64,000 bases of DNA from Acanthacorydalis orientalis (lineage: Eukaryota > Arthropoda > Insecta > Megaloptera > Corydalidae): contig CM068315.1 in NCBI GenBank assembly GCA_034766995.1, forward strand, positions 48,746,662-48,810,661, given 5' to 3'. The position numbers were made by a program, and so were the translations under genes. A model generated the notes under the pieces. It made no database searches and was not told where the DNA came from. It saw only the letters and a list, made by a program, of their open reading frames with translations. Shown here piece by piece: positions 40,078-52,206 of this stretch (position 1 is its first letter; each line of letters begins with the position of its first letter).

Positions 40078-40133
40078 AACACAAGAATATAAAACAATAA
40101 ATTTATTATTGTTTTATTATATACTCTTGTGTT
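40078..40133. repeat. Imperfect 56-bp inverted repeat
   Basis: The left arm begins AACACAAGAATATAAAACAA at 40078; the reverse complement of the right arm reads AACACAAGAGTATATAATAA and then AACAATAA, ending at 40133. The arms pair nearly throughout, apart from a 4-5 base bulge. It could be a tiny MITE or a hairpin transcript. Confidence 0.65.
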
Positions 40134-40295
40134 AAACTCTTATATGAATTGTGGCAATTGAACTTATTTAATTAATTAATTTAATAGTTATTTCTGTTTT
40201 ACTTTAAATATCAAAAGCCAAAACATATTTCAAAATTGTAATATCTCATTTATTTGGTTGTGAATTTTTGTTTTTGTTCCTATATCTATTATATT

Positions 40296-40579
40296 GGAAA
40301 CGAAAACAGACATGGGTTACCGATGTAATAAGAAGAGTATCTGAAATGGAAATGGGCGGATTATACTACAAGAAGAATAGACAATCGATGGACAACAGAC
40401 ATTATGAACTGAGGACCAAAAAATATAAAAAGATCAAGAAAGAGACCAATAAACAGATGAGATAAGCGAATTAAAAGTTTTATTACAAATTAGTGGAAAA
40501 GACAAGCATTCAATCGTATAAAATGGAAAATCATGGAAGACTCTTTTATCCAGCAGAGGGTTGACAGAGGCTACTGCTG

Positions 40580-40586
<7 letters not shown>
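40296..40586 (+). mobile_element. RTE-like LINE, 5'-truncated 3' end
   Basis: The translated sequence (with frame breaks) reads KRKQTWVTDVIRRVSEM, then a damaged tract equivalent to the usual WAGH-region, then DNRHYELRTKKYKKIKK and WKRQAFNRIKWK-like residues. This is the extreme C-terminus of RTE-type LINE proteins. The 3' terminus (TTTTATCCAGCAGAGGGTTG, then GAGGCTACTGCTGCTGAT) runs directly into a (TA)n array at 40584. The same C-terminal and 3'-end sequence occurs on the minus strand at 57919-58270, so the two are copies of one family. Strong 5' truncation is usual for LINEs. Confidence 0.8.

Positions 40587-40622
<36 letters not shown>
40584..40622. repeat. (TA)n tail joined to a LINE 3' end
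   Basis: The array begins at the final GAT of the LINE 3' end with no intervening sequence. The minus-strand LINE at 57919 has the same arrangement, so the array may derive from the element's own 3' repeat tail. Confidence 0.75.
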
Positions 40623-40626
<4 letters not shown>

Positions 40627-41791
40627 TTGTGCGTAAAAAAATAATTTTTTCTTCCTTATAAGAAAAATTTCATCTGAAAAAAAGTGTCTCCTAAATGTTC
40701 AAGTTTTTAAAAATGATTATTTTTTTGAAAAGCTGATTATTCTTTTATGATAGGAATATCACCGTGTAATATATTGTACTGTATATTGAAAGAAGAAGTA
40801 CGATGACTTTATATGCAAAATAATTAAAAATAAATGTACCGATATATTTTTTTAGAAAATATAAAAACACATTCTTATTTGAATAATTGTTGGGCATACT
40901 AGCGAAATGTGTAAACCTATCACTTCATTATTAGATGTTCACAAACATGTGTTCATAAAAATATAAACACAAACATGTAGTTATATTTTTATACGAAATT
41001 AAATTGTTATATCAAACTGAGAAATAAATAATATGAATCTCTTTGCTCATGATAAGGTTGTAAATGTCTTCAAACCATAAAGGTATTTCTGCGTATAAAT
41101 TACATAAATTAGATTGATCGTTTTGACGGATGTTTTACAGAAATATTTTCAAATTTAATCTAAAGGTTTATAGATAATTATGATAATGCGAATAGAATCT
41201 AATAAATTTTTAATAGGAGAGACTTTTTTTTAAATATAGATGATAAATTTAAGGAACAGGTTTAAATTTGTAGATTAGGAATAGTTATTTTTTTCTACAG
41301 TCAGTATATCAATTAAAGATTGATTTACAGAAAAAAGAGAGTATAATATGACAAATTGTATTCAATGTCGTGCTTCCAAGCTATCGACACAATTAAATCA
41401 GGTTTACGAACCGGCTTAATAATTTATGTTGAAAATTGTAATTAACATTGCGCAATATTAATTAAAAACAGTTTATATAATGACGTGTAACGTTAAATGA
41501 CGAAACATTAAAAAAATCTTCATTTGGAGAATCTAAATATAACGAAATAATACAATACTAAGTGTATGAAATCAATATTTTTGTAAGGACCTTAATTAAA
41601 TTGTTTTCCTGTGTTCAGTAATATGCCGCTCTCACAAGGAAAAAAAATCTCATTTAATTGCACGCAACATGTCCTGCAGTCTATCTGTTTGCAAAAGCTT
41701 ACTGTGCTTGTTTCCTCAAAACATGCTCAAGCCTACATGATGGATTCTTTGATAACTTCGAATTAATCACGCCACGCAATTTAGTGAACAC

Positions 41792-41843
<52 letters not shown>

Positions 41844-42113
41844 CACTGTAATACACTGTGAAATTAAATAAAAACCGCAATGACATTTCTTTAAAATAAA
41901 GAAAAATAATATTATCATTTGGAACAAAATTGAAAAATAAAATAATTAAAAAATAATATTGACGAATGGTATATTGCAGATGATATATTTAATAATGGCT
42001 TTAATGCACAAAGAAATAATGGGAATGCTGATGAAACAGACATTTTAATTAAATGTATTATATAAAGATGAAATTGAAAAAATACTCATTGTAGGAGTAT
42101 ATCCATACATCCA

Positions 42114-42180
<67 letters not shown>

Positions 42181-44429
42181 ACTATACATCGAGGTAAGAG
42201 GAGTATTTTATTTGTAAATTTATGTAAGTTGTGATTATTTTTAAAGACTTTATAATATTGATTACTTTATTGTGACCTGCTGCATTGAATTTAATTACAA
42301 ATTATATAAAAAAATGTTAATTAAAAGTAAATAAATGATGATGTTTATTAAATGTATTATTATACTCAGTAAAAAGTATATATATATATACACACTTAAC
42401 TCATCAGTTTTTATTGATTAATAGATGATTATAAATCTATGAATTTGATTTTATACTTTGAAACGTGTAAAACAAAAGTAAATTTGATTTTTGAAAAAGC
42501 AATATTTGGTTCTCTTTTAGCCTTTAGATATGTTATCAACTGTCTGTGTGAGTTAGAAAGTTATTATTGGCTAAAACTTGATATTATATTGTGAATGAGT
42601 AAGTGCACCCGAGATTTGAAAGGATTGGTGACTCGTATACTTATTTACTATTACATTTTCAATGTTAGTATTTTAAGAACATTAAATTAATCAGAAAAGA
42701 ACACAAGTTTGAATCGGTTTGAATAAAATCCTGAACTTATGTAGATAAGTTATGTTTTAACTTTATTATGATTTTCATTTCCAATGTCATTAACATTTTA
42801 CAGAAACTTCTCATGTATGGTTAACTGTAGTGAAAGTGTTTTCGATAGTTTAATCCATTACGCTAATAAAACAAACACTTTGCATGTAGATATCGATTTT
42901 AACATTTAATCTGTTGAAAAATAATGTTAATCTAAAATTATTAACATTTATGATAAACAATAACAGAGATAAAGTATTTATTAGTTATTTGAAATTTCAT
43001 TTTATTCAGGTATGTAAGCCGAAAAAAAATCATTTGTACAGAAATGAAACTTATATTAAAAAAGTATTCAATAATAATTAATAACATAAACGCAATCGAT
43101 TAATATCGATCAATATCGATTAATATTTGTTTATAAAATTGTTTAAACAAAACAGAAAAACATATTTTGTTAAAATTTTTATTCTGAAAATATATGTTTC
43201 GAAATATTCATATTTATTACTTTAAATTGTATTGCTATATATTTATAAATAATGTTTTTTCATTTAGAGTATATTTTACTTCAACAACATTAATTTTATT
43301 GTTTTCTTTTTAATGTGTTCATTTACATATATCAGCCTGACTATAAATATCATAAATATCTTGTTTTATCTAGTGAATATCAACAATATTTATGCTATAC
43401 ATGTGTGTAACGAAAATAGATTAATATTAATCAAGGAATATACGCGCCTAGAAAAACGATATCAGATCTCGCAATACGTACATTTTCCTGTTTTAGTTTT
43501 TTTTTAGTTAGATGAATGTTCAATCTACTTTCTACACAATTACCGCATTTTTACACTATATATATATATATATATATATATATTACTTAATATATAATAT
43601 TTTTAAAATTATAATTAATATGTTTTGTGATTTAAATTTAATTCGCTTATTGATATAATTATATTCAGATCAGGTATACTTAAATATATTTCCATTATAA
43701 GAAATAAAGTTTTTAAAATATATTGCATTTTATTCTTCAAGTATATATGAATGACAAAAAATAACTTCTTATATATATATATATATATACATACATACTT
43801 TAAATAAATAATCATATTAATTTATTCTAGTAAATTTTTCTCCAACATACTCCCATACAAAAATAATAAACTGAACATATGTGGCCCATGTTTTCAGAAT
43901 AATAATGGTAAAAAAACACACTATAACGCTATTTCCGTTCCAATTAGTATAGAGATATTAACTGGTGCACCTGCATTTAATACCCTTGTATACTGGCACA
44001 ATCATAGGAAACATTGAATTATCATGAACGTAGGTTGTCATCAATATAAATGATATATTAATGATATATTCCACCCGCACTGTTCGACGAAAATTAACTG
44101 ACCTGTTATATACTGTTATTGCCATCCAGTCTGTAGATTAGGGTGTTTAGAGTAATTTATTTCACTACGAAAAAAATGTTACCTATGCGTATTTCAGTGT
44201 TTTTTTTTCTGGGGAATAATTAATATTTACATATATACTCGTGTATATATATATATAAATATATGCACGGGTATATATTATTAATATTAGTATCAGTAAT
44301 AACATTTACTCATGCATATTTAGTTTTAGTCCTTTTCATGACTTTTAAAACAATTTATCAGTTAATACCCTTTTTCAAATAGTTACTCTAACGTATTTTA
44401 TATTATGTATGCATATATATATATATGTA

Positions 44430-44472
<43 letters not shown>

Positions 44473-44574
44473 AAACTGTAAATAACATGTATATATTGGC
44501 AATATAGGGTAAATTATTAGTCATGACATATGGATAATAAAGTGATGACTTTTGTGAATGATTTATTATTATGT

Positions 44575-44622
<48 letters not shown>

Positions 44623-44810
44623 CATAATTAAAACAGAATAACTCAAACTATAAAAATATATTTCATAGGTTGATGATCTTTACATAAATTTATAGACTGT
44701 TATTTTACCCAAACGAATAATATTGTCTCAATTCATGTCATTTTCTACTTTTATTCAATTATTATTTTAAAAATTATTAATATAGGTAATGCATATTAGT
44801 GTTTACATTA
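40623..44810. other. AT-rich non-coding stretch
   Basis: No gene is supported. TA arrays lie at about 41801-41840, 42119-42172, 43557-43582, 43771-43789, 44434-44464 and 44577-44619. A short repeat of AATATCGATT-type units lies at 43098-43125. Frames at 41658-41861 (partly a TA translation) and 43313-43507 are unsupported. Confidence 0.65.
42119..42172. repeat. (TA)n microsatellite
   Basis: About 27 TA units. Confidence 0.95.
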
Positions 44811-44918
44811 TTAAACCCCTGGCATACGATGACGTCTGGGACACGTCATTTGCTTCATGTGTCATTTTAGACGTTGATGTCTCCGTGACGTCAAGAACCG
44901 GCGGATGCCGGGTGTTAG
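44811..44918. mobile_element. piggyBac-like MITE (108 bp)
   Basis: The left end reads TTAAACCCCTGGCATACGAT (44811). The reverse complement of the right end reads CTAACACCCGGCATCCGCCG (ending 44918), so both ends share a C-rich tip and GGCAT-CG inside TTAA-like target sites (TTAA left, TTAG right, one change). Both subterminal regions carry repeated ACGTC motifs (GATGACGTCTGGGACACGTC; GTGACGTCAAG; ACGTTGATGTC). TTAA targets, C-rich tips and subterminal repeats are features of piggyBac-type elements. At 108 bp it cannot encode a transposase. The block is strikingly GC-rich for this window. Confidence 0.65.
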
Positions 44919-45107
44919 TTTTTGATAAGTTGTAATGTTTCGAAAATTTCATACTTTACAGAGCTACTAATGTATTATTTAATAATTTTACTTAATTATT
45001 GTCAACTAATATTGCATATCAATCTTATTAAAAAATATTTGGCAATTTAACATTTCGTTGTGTTTCTAAGCTTAAATTACTGTTCAGTTGAGCCAAATTA
45101 AATAATA

Positions 45108-45360
45108 CGAGGTTGCATTGAAAGCCGATGTTCACGTGTAGATAGATCTAAGTGCGTATCGTGTGGGCAGTGATAGATGTATCTTATGTCATCGTGAAGT
45201 GTGAACATTTCCTAATAAAATTCAGTCATCAGACATCATCTTTTGCTTACACAAGTGCTTTTCTATAACCGAATCTGCTCCATCGGAAACAGTATGTAAA
45301 GATTGGTTTTTATGATTCGAAAGTGGTTATTATGATGTTTACGACAAACAACGACCAGGT
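45108..45360 (+). mobile_element. Mauritiana-type mariner fragment (5' end only)
   Basis: The sequence from GAGGTTGCATTGAAAGCCGA (after TA at 45106-45107) follows the element at 20610 base for base with scattered changes, including the GTTCACGTGTAGAT block, the leader and the first transposase codons. Translation shows ETVC(K)DWF then SGYYDVYDKQRPGR-like residues. Similarity stops at about 45360 and there is no right end, so the rest was deleted. About 120 bp of coding sequence is skipped relative to a full mariner, as in the other copy. Confidence 0.85.
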
Positions 45361-46286
45361 CGAATTCCTTTTTATTTGTATGTTAAGAGGTTAATTTCAA
45401 ATTAATTATGACTTATAAAAACAATGTTTTTAATGTACAAAAGAAAAGAATTATAATTTGAAGTTAATTAAGAAATCCGTTTGAAATATATTTACTTTCT
45501 CGAAAATAAGATATAATATTAATATTTCAATATATAAATGGTAAAAAATATGCAGTGAATACAATGTATAAACTTAAGGACCATTTGTGTTAATAACTAA
45601 TGATCGAATAAATAAAAATATTATATCAAATTATAATTTGATATTAAAAATAGTAGCAATTAAAATATAATAAACTTTTCCATTAATAATAGACTTAATT
45701 ACTCGATAAACCAGTTATAATTCAGTTTCAACATTTTATATAAATGAAAATGAAATTTATCAACAGAAATCTCTATATAATTCCGAATGATTCCATTTCG
45801 ACTATTATAAAAATTATTTTGATTGATTTCACTGTACCCTTTTATTTTACGAGCGTATTCAAACATTATAAAATCTGAAGAATATTAATATGAACATAAC
45901 AGCTGCAATGGATATCAGAAAGAAAAAAATGGAGTCAAACAAAGTTTAACCTTCGCGTGTCATTGCTGACATATTGTATAACTATTCATAACGTAATAGT
46001 ATTTCCTCAATATTTTCGCTCTTTGTGTTTAAAAATATACGAAATCCACTGAGTAACGATATGAATGACTGATTATATATTAAACACGAATAGATTAATT
46101 TTTTAAATAACATTTTGTCACAAACATGCACGCACATGTTATGCGGCCACTTATAAAGGTTTTGTATAGATTGTTTTTTTTACAGTACTTAAACTCTTGT
46201 ATGTATTGGTTTAGGATTTTATCGGTTTTATCGTTTTTTTTTAAAAAAAGAAAATGAACGCAGAAAAAGTATTTTTAAAAAGTTGA

Positions 46287-46321
<35 letters not shown>

Positions 46322-47184
46322 GCTTTGATATCTGAACTAATACAATTTGTTAAAAATAGAAAAATATATATTTTTGCAAATGTACAAAAACTTATCACTT
46401 GTATTTTAACATAAATCAGCATAAATTATAAACTAATAATATTTTTAAAGAGAAACTGTGTTATGTTATTGTGAATTTGTAATTTAAATAATAAAAAATT
46501 AATATAGATTGATGTTATAGAAATATGAGTTTTACCGCTGTGCATATAAATCTGAATTCATTCTACAACATTAGGCTTGTATTTTTTTGGAATTGAATGT
46601 AATGCGATGGAATCGTTTTCAGAGTATAAATATAGAGAACGAATGGTTCAGTAATAATGCTACCAATAACATAAACAAAGGATCTTTAAGACTCGGAATA
46701 CGTACGAAACAACTGCACCAGGAAGACTTTCATTGAACATAGTAAAATTATTAGTTCTGGAAGTAAAAAATATACGAAGGGATACTACACAGTATGTAAA
46801 GCACACAATAAACGAAACGTGATATATAGGCAATTTATTCTTGTTTTATTACACTGTAAAGTATTTTGAAAAATACTGTACGCCAATATACCGTTATTTT
46901 ATAAGATAAAAATTTAAATTACAAAATATGAATGTTATAAAAAATAGATTGAAATGTATTAGATAATATCATTTTGTAAAAAAGGTCACATAAAATTAAT
47001 GAATATTACTGAATGTAAATAACTGAATGAGTATATTCTCTCAAAGCTTAAAATGTAAACATTTTATTTAAATTATTTATTTTAAATATTAATAAAACTC
47101 ATATCGTTGAATGAAAATTAAAAATTCGTGTGTGATAACATGCACATGACTTTTTCATACGAGTAGCATGTTTTGTGTCACATA

Positions 47185-47230
<46 letters not shown>
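45361..47230. other. AT-rich non-coding stretch
   Basis: No gene is supported. It holds a perfect 22-bp palindrome (45623-45644) and TA arrays at about 46287-46310 and 47187-47229. A slightly GC-richer patch at 46600-46760 has no recognised feature. Confidence 0.65.
45623..45644. repeat. Perfect 22-bp palindrome
   Basis: ATATCAAATTA followed at once by its exact reverse complement TAATTTGATAT. Confidence 0.8.
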
Positions 47231-47231
<1 letters not shown>

Positions 47232-47776
47232 TTTGGTAGGAAAATAATTGCGGTTTTTGTTTTTCTTAATTGTAACTAATTTTTTTCAATGAAAGTGTCA
47301 TTTCATTTTGTTCATGTTAATAGTTTAAAGTGCATTTTTGGCATGTATTTAACATCAAAATTGGTTTTATTATTAATTTTGCTTTAAATTGGTGTATTGT
47401 ATTAAATGTGGAAAAGAAGCAAATAATAGTATTTTTTTTGTATGGGTTCAAATCGGGTGGTAAAACAGCAGAAACTGTCCATAAACAAAACTATACTTTT
47501 AGTATGGGTATTGTTAAGGAATGTATAGTGCAATGGTGGTTGCAAAAATTTCATACTGGGTACAAGAACTTTGAAGATGAAGAAGGTCGCGGGTGTCCTT
47601 CAGTTCATAATGACCAACTAAGGGCGTTAGTCGAATTAGAACCATGCACAAAATTTGAGACCTTACACAAAAGTTAAGCGTTAGTCAACCAATAGTTCTA
47701 GACCAGTAAAACCTCTTGAATTAAAAAATGTATATGAATTTGAAGATCATAAACCGCAATTATTTTTCTACCAAAC
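47231..47776 (+). mobile_element. Internally deleted cecropia/Hsmar1-like mariner, copy B
   Basis: The ends GTTTGGTAGGAAAATAATTG (47231, after TA at 47229-47230) and the reverse complement of the right end (GTTTGGTAGAAAAATAATTG, ending 47776, followed by TA) are nearly identical inverted repeats. This copy is in plus orientation and is the best preserved: its N-terminal transposase frame is readable over about 85 codons. The catalytic domain is absent and the 3' terminal repeat follows the linker directly. Length is about 546 bp. A TA array borders the left side. Confidence 0.9.
47408..47677 (+). pseudogene. Truncated mariner transposase, N-terminal DNA-binding region
   Basis: The frame reads VEKKQIIVFFLYGFKSGGKT, then VKECIVQWWLQKFHTGYK, NFEDEEGRGCPSV and DQLRALVELEP. 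This matches the start of cecropia/Hsmar1-type mariner transposases: first helix-turn-helix, the WF-KF signature (here WWLQKF), the GRP hinge and DNDQLRALVE-like residues. The expected starting Met is Val. A stop after LHKS ends the frame before the second helix-turn-helix is complete, and the residues LVNQ-like that follow are out of frame. No catalytic aspartates remain. Confidence 0.85.
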
Positions 47777-48079
47777 TAAAGCAATATGCATGTGTCTACG
47801 TAGATTAAAATGGAAGATAAAAATATTTTTTTTATAATAATAATAATATTACAAGAAGGATAGTTTATTAATTATTAATCGAACGAAATGACAAAAATGA
47901 GTTACGTTCACATATATTCAAATATCCGAATTAACGTTGCACTCGTGTGCCGTTCCACCTCTATATATATCTAATTATGTTAATGCATTTATGTTGTAAG
48001 TTTTGAAAAAAAAATTGATAGAATGAGCTAGTTTTTTTGTAATGGAAAAGCTTCGAGTTAAACTATTGTAATACGTCTA

Positions 48080-48600
48080 TACTAATTGTAATATAGATCT
48101 ACAAGTCGGTTGATTTGAAAACACCCTAGCATACATGCAATTATACATCATGAACTCTAGATATGCAGAGGTGTAGAAGGTAGTTCTTGTAAGTGGTTGG
48201 TCGAGACTGTTAGTGTATGGTCGAGCTGGCTTTCTTGCTCTGGGCTGCGGGCATGTGGCTTGTAGGCGGTCGCATGTGAAGCATGATTGATAGTTAAAAC
48301 GTCGCTTTAGTCTGAATAACATATTACTTTTGGTCGTCTAATGCCCTTTAATAATATCTAATACAGCAGGTAGCTTGTATGTATATTAGAAGGCCAACAT
48401 GGGCGGATGTGGCTCGTCGAATGACGGCACGCGAAAATCTCATAAAGCTAAAGTCACGTATTGCCGAGTTGACGACGCGAATGTAACAATTATTTGTTGT
48501 ATTCGATGGACGCGTTATGTGCGAAATAATGTGCGTACGAAAATCCAATGATTGATTGGGAGATTGTAATTATTGATACCCGAAACATCTGGGAAGGTTG
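48080..48600. other. GC-richer island, function unknown
   Basis: About 500 bp with near-balanced composition includes TTGCTCTGGGCTGCGGGCAT near 48233 and CATGGGCGGATGTGGCTCGT near 48398. Two minus-strand frames of 81 and 66 codons (48077-48322, 48348-48548) cross it; both are rich in Arg, Thr and Cys and match nothing I know. The size suits an exon, a promoter region or an unrecognised repeat. No inverted ends are visible. Confidence 0.3.
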
Positions 48601-48667
48601 TAACGACGGTTTCTTTTTTGAATGAAAATAATATTCTAAAATAGTAAATGTTTTAATGCTTATGTAT

Positions 48668-48727
<60 letters not shown>

Positions 48728-49627
48728 TACTAACGAGATATCTTTGTTAGATTGGTACTCTAAAGTTGCGCCCGTCAAAAATGCAGTATGGCTTCATTGT
48801 AGATCTAATTAAAAATCCCAATCTACATATACATATATTTAATTAAATAAATTTCCTAAAACTCAATGTATGTAATGAGCTTAGAAGTAAGCATTAAACA
48901 AATTGATACATAAAATTTGTAGGAATAATAGTATTCTCAGGTTGCAATTTCTGGTCGATTAGAGAGCAACACAGTGTAAATAAAAATCGAATTCATAAGA
49001 AAAATATTTTTGAAAATTTTTCTAGATAACTTTTTCTAAACAAAATGTGTGTATATAAAATTAATATTTGTATATTAAATATGTTATTATAAAAGACAAT
49101 AAGTGATAAGTGTAATAAATACATTTCTAAAAATAAATGTACTTTTCTCAGATGAATATAATATTTTTTTAATTCAAAAATACATGCGTGAAAAATATAA
49201 TAATAAATATATAATAATAATATATAGTGAACAATATATTAATTTAGTAAAAATAATTAAAAACAACTGCAAATTATAAATCAATTTTAAATGAATTGAA
49301 AACTATAAATATATACCGTTGTTAAACACAAAAATTGAAAATAAAATGAAAAAATTAAATTAAACTTTAAATGAAGAATAATAACGTCTTTGTGTTAGCT
49401 TAAAATAAACAACATGCGAAAAGTAACGGTTTATAAACGAATTTATATAAATATTGAATGTATTTAAAATAGTTTATATACAAAAATACTGTAAAAAAAG
49501 TAAAATATATTAAAAACTAGTAATAATAATTTTAAAAAAGTATACCTAATATAAAATATCACATCAATTATATTATATTAATTATATATTGAAATTTTAA
49601 AATAATTTTTAATTAACTTTTTACTTC

Positions 49628-49690
<63 letters not shown>

Positions 49691-50483
49691 GTATATGTAT
49701 GTATTAAAAATCATTTAATAATTCGAACAAAACTAATTAACGAAAATAAATACAAAGCGTAATTTATACTACAAAGTAGATAACTTGACACGAAATCATG
49801 TTAATATCCCGACACGTTCAATTCGAAACATAATTCATAATGGATTATGAATACAGAAAATAATATTTCGCTGTACATCAACGTCTGAGTTTGATAAACT
49901 ACTTCATTTACTTTTTGCTTAAATTATTATGACATTCTTAGTTCATAAAGTTAATCATGAAGTTAATTAAGTATATGCAAATATTCAATATATCGACTAT
50001 TCATCAAGCTTTTATATAGTGGATAATAAATCTGAGATGTAAGCAAGAAATCTCAGGTGTTAAATTTCTCCATCTAAATGGTTATTTTGCATGCTAAATT
50101 CTTCTTATAAATCTTTTTAATGCAGTTTTATGTCATGGTTCTTGAGAAATATCGAGTTAGTACTAGCAAGAATTGGTTTTAATTGAATTTGACTTTTTTT
50201 TATTTAAATTAAGTATACAGTATTAGTTTATTTTATTTCTATAATTTATTTTAAATTAAATAAATGAAAATATTCAGCATTTTTAATTTAGCTTCAAACA
50301 GAAATTCCAAAAAAGCTATGAAGATTGAAGCTATGAAGCTATAGGAAGATTTTTAATGTTATAATTTAAAATTGATATTCGTTATATATTTTTATTAAGT
50401 CTTTTAAAATATTTTTATAAGAAGTAGTATTTTTATGTTCTTAACATGCTTGTAATAAAAGGATAAAGAAAATGATTTTTATG

Positions 50484-50486
<3 letters not shown>

Positions 50487-50551
<65 letters not shown>
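50487..50551. repeat. (TA)n microsatellite, long
   Basis: About 32 uninterrupted TA units. Confidence 0.95.
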
Positions 50552-50554
<3 letters not shown>

Positions 50555-50822
50555 AGAAATCCAGATTTGTTTTGCAATTTTTAAATTATATTTCATGTGA
50601 AATACGATTATAATGTATCTGAGCTATAATTTTTTTCTAGAATGATTCGATTTTATTTTATTTTGTATTTATTATATTCTTGGATCTAAAAATAATGTTT
50701 TGATTTCTGATTTTTAAAATTTGATTTAAATATCAATTATTTGATATTAAATTAATGGAAAAATATCTTAACATAATATTTCATTTTATGATATATTTCA
50801 GTAACAATATATACTTTTATTA

Positions 50823-50995
50823 GGTTGATTGAAAAATAATTGCGTTCTATTGGTTTTCGTTCAGCTGGTGCGGAATCCATTTGTCAAGATTTTCTGATTT
50901 TCCTAGCTGTTTCAAGTGGTCCAGAACTGTTCGATGACTAAAACCTAACTTTCGTACAAGCTCTCGAAATGTTGTGCGTGGTTCCTATTATGAAC
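50823..50995 (-). mobile_element. Cecropia/Hsmar1-like mariner, truncated copy C
   Basis: GGTTGATTGAAAAATAATTG (from 50823, after TA) is the 3' terminal repeat seen in the sibling copies. Going inward, TTTCAAGTGGTCCAGAACTG and CAAGCTCTCGAAATGTTGTG correspond on the minus strand to the DHFK and TIRELA transposase residues. Similarity fades after about 50995 and the other end is missing. It lies only about 460 bp from copy D in the same orientation. Confidence 0.8.
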
Positions 50996-51453
50996 ATATT
51001 TTAGTTACTTTTTTGAGGCTTTCTCTATGTCTATTGTTGTATTAGTTAATCCGATAGAATAAAGAGTTTTTGTGGTAAAAAGATATCTCTTGTAGATGTG
51101 GTTACTCTTGAGTTCTTTTTGGACTCCTCTGTTGTTAATATGATCTGATAAAGAGATATATTAATCGTATCATCCCGAGGAGTATATCCATTAAAAGGTG
51201 ATGTAGTGGTCCTATTATTTTCATAGGCTTGTCATTCTCTTTAAATTATTAACAAGGGAAATTCTGACGATGTAAATTTACTCCTCCTCTTTTACTTTCG
51301 GGAATTTAACGTAAAATTCACATTTCATCTTCAGTTCAAGAGAAGATTAAGAGAAGATTATATCTTAGATCTCTTTTTAGTACTAAAACTTTAATTATGA
51401 TCTACCGCTATGATTGATGTATTTTTAGATCTAGCGAATAAATTGAAATATAT
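50996..51453. other. Unrecognised sequence between two mariner copies
   Basis: A 460-bp segment of intermediate composition has T-rich tracts and short direct repeats (AGAGAAGATTA twice near 51340-51358). No frame or element ends can be recognised. It may be an unrelated insertion that split copy C, or ordinary flank. Confidence 0.4.
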
Positions 51454-51455
51454 TA

Positions 51456-52017
51456 GGCTGAGAAAAATAATTCTGGTTTATGAGCTTCAAATTCATAAAC
51501 TTTTATTTTATCTTTTTTCCTCGATGTTTTAAGTGGTCAAGAACTATTGGGTGACTAATGTTTAACTTTTATGCAAGCTCTCGCATTGTTTTGCGTGGTC
51601 CAGATTCAACTAACATCTTCAGTTGGTCGTTATGAAGTAAAGAATGACCCCCGCGAGCTTCTTCATCTTCAACTCTCGTCCCGTACATACAATGTTGGAA
51701 TCACCATTGCACCTTACATTCCTTAACAGTACTCACACCAAAAGTATCGTTTAGTTTACGAGCAGTTTCTGCTACTTTACCACCCATTTTGAACCCATAT
51801 AAAAATTGTTCTTATTTGCTTCTTCTCCATCTTTAATTCAAACGCTCAATTTGAAGAAAAATTAACAATAAAATTAAAGTCGATGCTATTTAACATGCTA
51901 CAGATATAAAAATGTACTTTAAAATGTTATATAACATGAACACGATGAAATGACACTTTCACTGAAAAAAATTAAGCTTAGAATTCAGAAAACACAAACA
52001 ATTTTTTTCTTCAAACC
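51456..52017 (-). mobile_element. Internally deleted cecropia/Hsmar1-like mariner, copy D
   Basis: The ends GGCTGAGAAAAATAATTCTG (51456, after TA) and GGTTTGAAGAAAAAAATTGT (reverse complement of the right end at 52017, followed by TA at 52018) are diverged inverted repeats. The minus strand encodes the N-terminal region (a START near 51835, GRSKAAETARKLNDTFGV-like residues and a VQW-type motif, all degraded) and ends with LDHLKH-GKK before the 3' repeat. It has the same deletion as copies A, B and E, and is about 562 bp. Confidence 0.85.
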
Positions 52018-52206
52018 TAATATATTATAATCTAATGAACTTTATGAAAATAATTAATATATAATAATAATACATAATATATAATTATATAATAATATAA
52101 TTATATATATTATATTATTATATGTATTATATATATTAATATAATTATATATTAATGTATATATATAATTAATATATTATAATCTAATGAACTTTATGAA
52201 AATAAT
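52018..52206. repeat. 37-bp direct repeat around an AT-rich spacer
   Basis: The 37 bp at 52018-52054 (begins TAATATATTATAATCTAATG) recur exactly at 52170-52206. The 115-bp spacer is composed of overlapping TA/TAA palindromes. The left copy starts at the TA that borders mariner copy D, so the duplication boundary coincides with the element end. Confidence 0.85.

Larger units (their letters stand above)
47777..50822. other. AT-rich stretch with one GC-richer island
   Basis: TA arrays lie at 48671-48722, 49638-49684 and 50487-50551. The island at 48080-48600 is described separately. Otherwise nothing coding is visible. Confidence 0.65.
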
